Assembly (NCBI GenBank): GCA_026785985.1
Contig: JAJAYX010000722.1
Coordinates: 1-9,131 of the forward strand
DNA from: Rudanella sp.
GTDB taxonomy: Bacteria; Bacteroidota; Bacteroidia; Cytophagales; Spirosomataceae
Reading direction: 5' to 3'
Length of the DNA stretch: 9,131 bases
The position numbers were made by a program, and so were the translations under genes. This document shows, piece by piece, positions 7,194 to 9,131 of the stretch. Each line of letters opens with the position of its first letter. Within the stretch, counting starts at the first letter, position 1. Below the pieces are notes generated by a model. It saw only the letters and a program-made list of their open reading frames with translations. It did no database searches and was not told the origin of the DNA.

Positions 7194-7217
7194 AGACCTG
7201 CAAGGTCTGCCAGACCT
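7194..7217. repeat. Alternating AGACCT half-sites
   Basis: AGACCT (7194-7199), a GCA spacer, its inverse AGGTCT (7203-7208), a GCC spacer, and AGACCT again (7212-7217) form two overlapping palindromes in 24 bases. It lies 16 bp upstream of the DUF4296 ATG and 59 bp before the DUF58 ATG. It may be an operator or, more likely, a copy of the dispersed 'cctgcaaggt' type repeat I recall from Bacteroidota intergenic DNA; neither was checked. Confidence 0.7.
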
Positions 7218-7253
7218 CACAAGTTTGCAAGAGTACTGCCCTTTAATAACAAA

Positions 7254-7268
7254 CCTTAACAGTTAAGG
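7254..7268. promoter_or_regulatory. Perfect 7-bp palindrome over the DUF58 ribosome binding site
   Basis: CCTTAAC and GTTAAGG flank a single A. The right arm contains the weak Shine-Dalgarno sequence AAGGG (7265-7269), seven bases before the ATG at 7277. As DNA it could be a dimer-binding operator; as RNA it could form only a 5-bp stem, so control by sequestering the site would be weak. Confidence 0.5.
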
Positions 7269-7276
7269 GTGCCTAC

Positions 7277-8140
7277 ATGGATGAATTTCTAACCCGGCTT
7301 CGGCATATCGAAATCCGAATCCGCAAAGCTGTTAACAGTCAGATGCGGGGCAGTTTTCGCTCGGTTTTCAAAGGAACCGGGCTTGAATTTGCCGATTTGC
7401 GGACTTACCAATACGGCGACGATGTGCGGGCTATCGACTGGAACGTGTCGTCGAAGGGGCACGGAACGTTTGTGAAAGTGTTTCGGGAGGAAAAGGATCA
7501 GACCGTTTTTTTCCTGGTCGATGTAAGCGCGTCGCAGCGGGTTGGCCCTGCCGAACGCACCAAACTCGACGTAACCAAAGAGGTGTGTGGGGTGTTGGCG
7601 ATGTCGGCCATTCGCGAAGCCAGCCACGTTGGGTTGTATTGTTTCTCGGATCAGAAAGAGCAGTATTTCAAGCCCGCCAACAGCTTCAAAAGTGGGTATC
7701 AGTTGATTATGAGCCTATTTAAGTTGCAGCCCCAATCGACACAAACAAACTTGTCCGACGCGCTGCTGTTCACGCTCAACGTGCTCAAACGCCGGAGTGT
7801 AGTGATTTTGTTGTCCGATTTCATCGACGAAAACTACGATCACAGTCTCAAAGCCCTGGCTCGCAAACACGACCTGGTGGTGATTCATTTCTACGACCAG
7901 CGCGAAGTGAACTTGCCGCCTTTGGGCATAATTCCCGTTTTTGATGCCGAAACGGGCCGCACCAACTGGGTCAACACCTCCTCGCGGGCTTTCCGCGACC
8001 AACTCCAAAACACCTTCAACGACAACCGCGTCCGGCTCGAAAGGCTCTGTAAGCAGTATCGCGCGAACTATCTGGCACTGGATACTAAAGACGATTACGT
8101 ACCGAAATTAGTGGAGTTGTTTCGGGTGAAGCGTAAGTGA
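7277..8140 (+). CDS. DUF58 domain protein (vWA-like)
   Basis: The 287-residue protein has the full DUF58 signature: KGTGLEFADLRTYQYGDDVR (32-51), IDWN (53-56), then KVFREEKD and a von Willebrand A-like fold. The metal-site motif DxSxS is present at Asp82-Ser84-Ser86, with candidate partner residues Thr157 and Asp181 in LLSDFID. No signal peptide or membrane segment is seen, so it is probably cytoplasmic. DUF58 proteins are usually encoded beside a MoxR AAA ATPase and BatA/BatB-type vWA membrane proteins and are thought to work in chaperone-like complexes, but a molecular function is not settled. Here no moxR or bat gene is adjacent: the left neighbour is divergent and the right neighbour convergent. 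The start is supported by the weak AAGGG site and by MDEFLTRLRHIEIRIRK, a usual N-terminus for the family in Bacteroidota. Confidence 0.93.
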   Translation: MDEFLTRLRHIEIRIRKAVNSQMRGSFRSVFKGTGLEFADLRTYQYGDDVRAIDWNVSSKGHGTFVKVFREEKDQTVFFLVDVSASQRVGPAERTKLDVTKEVCGVLAMSAIREASHVGLYCFSDQKEQYFKPANSFKSGYQLIMSLFKLQPQSTQTNLSDALLFTLNVLKRRSVVILLSDFIDENYDHSLKALARKHDLVVIHFYDQREVNLPPLGIIPVFDAETGRTNWVNTSSRAFRDQLQNTFNDNRVRLERLCKQYRANYLALDTKDDYVPKLVELFRVKRK

Positions 8141-8154
8141 TCAATCGCCTTTTC

Positions 8155-9131
8155 TCACTGCCCCAGTTGAAGCCGGCCTCCGGTAGTATAAATTAATTTA
8201 CTGGCCGGATCGAAAATCAGGATGCCGCTCAGAGCCAGAAAACTGGCCGGAATCGTGACCAAATGCTTCAGCCGAACCCGCTCGTTCAACTGGGGCAGCC
8301 GCTCCACCGACCACACATTGGGATCGTTCCAGGTGCCGTTTTTGAGGGTAAAAATTTCCGGCATTTCCTGCAATTCGTAGGCTCCCATATCGATGCGGCC
8401 GGCCGGCGTTCCGCCATTGGCAAAAAAGCGGGGATTTCCGGTGAGGTCGGTGTTGCCCACAGTAGCCGAGGTCGTGGCCGGATCGCCCGCGTTCACCGCC
8501 GGGGAGCCATTTCGGAGTTGAACGCTGGTAGCCGACACAAACGGCGAGAGGGTTGCTGTGAGGTTGCCGGGGCCACTGCTGTAGCCCGTCACCGCAGCGT
8601 CGAAAAAACTATAGCTGGCCGAGACACCGCCCGCCATATTGTTGACAAACGTATTGGCTCCTCCATTGCCGAAAAATAGGCAATTGGTTAACTGGGGACT
8701 GCTGGTTCCTGCCCCCATGCCATTGTTGTATAGACCACCCCCATTCGCGGCTGAGTTACTTTGAAACGAGCAATTGGTGAGTTGAGGGTTACTCACACCC
8801 GCATTGCTGCCATCGTTATACATGGCCCCACCATTACCCGCTATATTACCCTGAAACCCACAGTTGATCAACTGTGGCGTACTGCTACCTGCTCCGCCAA
8901 AATTATACACGGCCCCACCCGAACCCGTTGGCGCAGCGTTATTAAGAAATACACAGTTAGTGAATCGGGAGTCGTTGGTACCCCCACTACCCCCGTCATT
9001 AATGGCGGCCCCGCCGAAGCTGGTGGCCGTGTTGTTCAGGAAAACACAGTTGACAACTTGAGCATTGCTGTTGCCGCCGCGGGGGCCTGTGTTATTTGGG
9101 CCGGCGCGCGCCGGAGCGGGGGGGGTATTAA
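8155..9131 (-). CDS. Beta-helix repeat / choice-of-anchor surface protein, C-terminal fragment
   Basis: The minus-strand frame is open from the TGA at 8155-8157 to the window edge, so the gene begins to the right; 324 residues are visible. The GTG at 8910 is an internal Val codon. The visible N-terminal half has repeats of about 30 residues with the pattern N-C-x-F-x-x-N-x-A...G-G-A-x-Y-N-x-G...P-Q-L, typical of right-handed beta-helix or polymorphic-membrane-protein repeats. Next comes a choice-of-anchor Q-like block, with SPAVNAGDPA and RIDMGAYE. The last 65 or so residues (NGTWNDPNVWS, LPQLNERVRL, VTIPA, LIYTTGGRLQLGQ) look like a small G8-like beta module seen at the end of many Cytophagales surface proteins. 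No T9SS sorting domain of type A or B is recognisable. Probably an exported adhesin or polysaccharide-binding protein. It converges on the DUF58 gene with a 14-bp gap. Confidence 0.85.
   Translation of the reverse strand, partial: NTPPAPARAGPNNTGPRGGNSNAQVVNCVFLNNTATSFGGAAINDGGSGGTNDSRFTNCVFLNNAAPTGSGGAVYNFGGAGSSTPQLINCGFQGNIAGNGGAMYNDGSNAGVSNPQLTNCSFQSNSAANGGGLYNNGMGAGTSSPQLTNCLFFGNGGANTFVNNMAGGVSASYSFFDAAVTGYSSGPGNLTATLSPFVSATSVQLRNGSPAVNAGDPATTSATVGNTDLTGNPRFFANGGTPAGRIDMGAYELQEMPEIFTLKNGTWNDPNVWSVERLPQLNERVRLKHLVTIPASFLALSGILIFDPASKLIYTTGGRLQLGQ
8680..9048 (-). repeat. Phased ~90-bp coding repeats of the beta-helix protein
   Basis: The conserved Cys codon of the N-C-x-F motif recurs at 9046, 8953, 8860, 8770 and 8680 (left edge of each codon), with steps of 93, 93, 90 and 90 bp. 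Units therefore are 31 or 30 residues and always in frame. The units differ at many bases, so they are old copies, but blocks around the Asn-Cys codons remain similar. The array continues to the right beyond the window in a poorer match. Confidence 0.85.
9101..9131. other. GC-rich palindrome and G8 run at the window edge
   Basis: CCGGCGCGCGCCGG (9101-9114) is a perfect 14-bp palindrome, followed by eight G at 9118-9125. Both lie inside the beta-helix coding frame, which here reads Pro/Ala/Arg (PPAPARAGP) where the repeat would call for Gly-Gly-Ala-x-Tyr. The frame stays open. It may be a true linker or a poorly resolved sequence end. Confidence 0.6.

Noticed and set aside
7179..7220. An upstream GTG start at 7220 for the DUF4296 gene, adding 14 residues.
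   Set aside because: It would put a basic leader with Arg and Lys before the lipoprotein signal and would be encoded by the palindromic repeat at 7194-7217.
1..9131. Search for mobile elements, CRISPR arrays, tRNA or rRNA genes, toxin-antitoxin pairs and defence genes.
   Set aside because: No transposase or integrase motifs, no regular spaced repeats other than the coding beta-helix units, no tRNA-like cloverleaf and no small paired genes were seen; all gaps are 207 bp or shorter.

Overview
The window looks like chromosomal DNA of a Gram-negative Bacteroidota species of the order Cytophagales, most likely a relative of Spirosoma (family Spirosomataceae). The evidence is the gene content: a TonB-dependent outer-membrane receptor, a type IX secretion (T9SS) cargo with a type B gliding-motility C-terminal domain, a Wzi/RemB-like outer-membrane barrel, a DUF4296 lipoprotein and a choice-of-anchor/beta-helix surface protein. 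Base composition is a little above 50% GC by eye, and the AT-rich gaps hold TAnnTTTG-like promoter elements, both in keeping with this group. The genus is an inference; no rRNA or tRNA is present.

Layout from left to right. Positions 1-309 (+) hold the last 102 codons of a TonB-dependent receptor cut by the window edge. A 207-bp gap follows. It holds a very long inverted repeat (perfect 37-bp arms) and then a promoter-like element and a strong Shine-Dalgarno site for a 552-residue secreted T9SS cargo (517-2175, +). Five bases later this gene meets, end to end, the uracil phosphoribosyltransferase gene upp (2181-2846, -). From the 130-bp gap beyond upp, a rightward pair begins: a 584-residue outer-membrane barrel protein (2977-4731) and, 6 bp on, the sedoheptulose-7-phosphate isomerase gene gmhA (4738-5310). 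This pair converges on a leftward operon of a DUF4296 lipoprotein (6666-7178) and protoporphyrinogen oxidase hemG (5323-6669), coupled by an ATGA overlap. A 98-bp divergent gap with two small palindromic structures separates that operon from a DUF58 von Willebrand-type protein (7277-8140, +). That gene converges on a long leftward beta-helix repeat protein (8155 to the window edge).

The common theme is the cell envelope: nutrient import, T9SS surface protein, barrel plus heptose precursor for surface glycan, lipoprotein, and a repeat-rich surface protein. Housekeeping metabolism (upp, hemG) is interspersed. No mobile element, CRISPR array, toxin-antitoxin pair or recognisable defence system was seen. 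I did not find a convincing new multi-gene system. The most unusual DNA features are the long intergenic hairpin near 323-426, the palindromic divergent control region near 7194-7268, and the GC-rich palindrome with a G8 run at the right edge.
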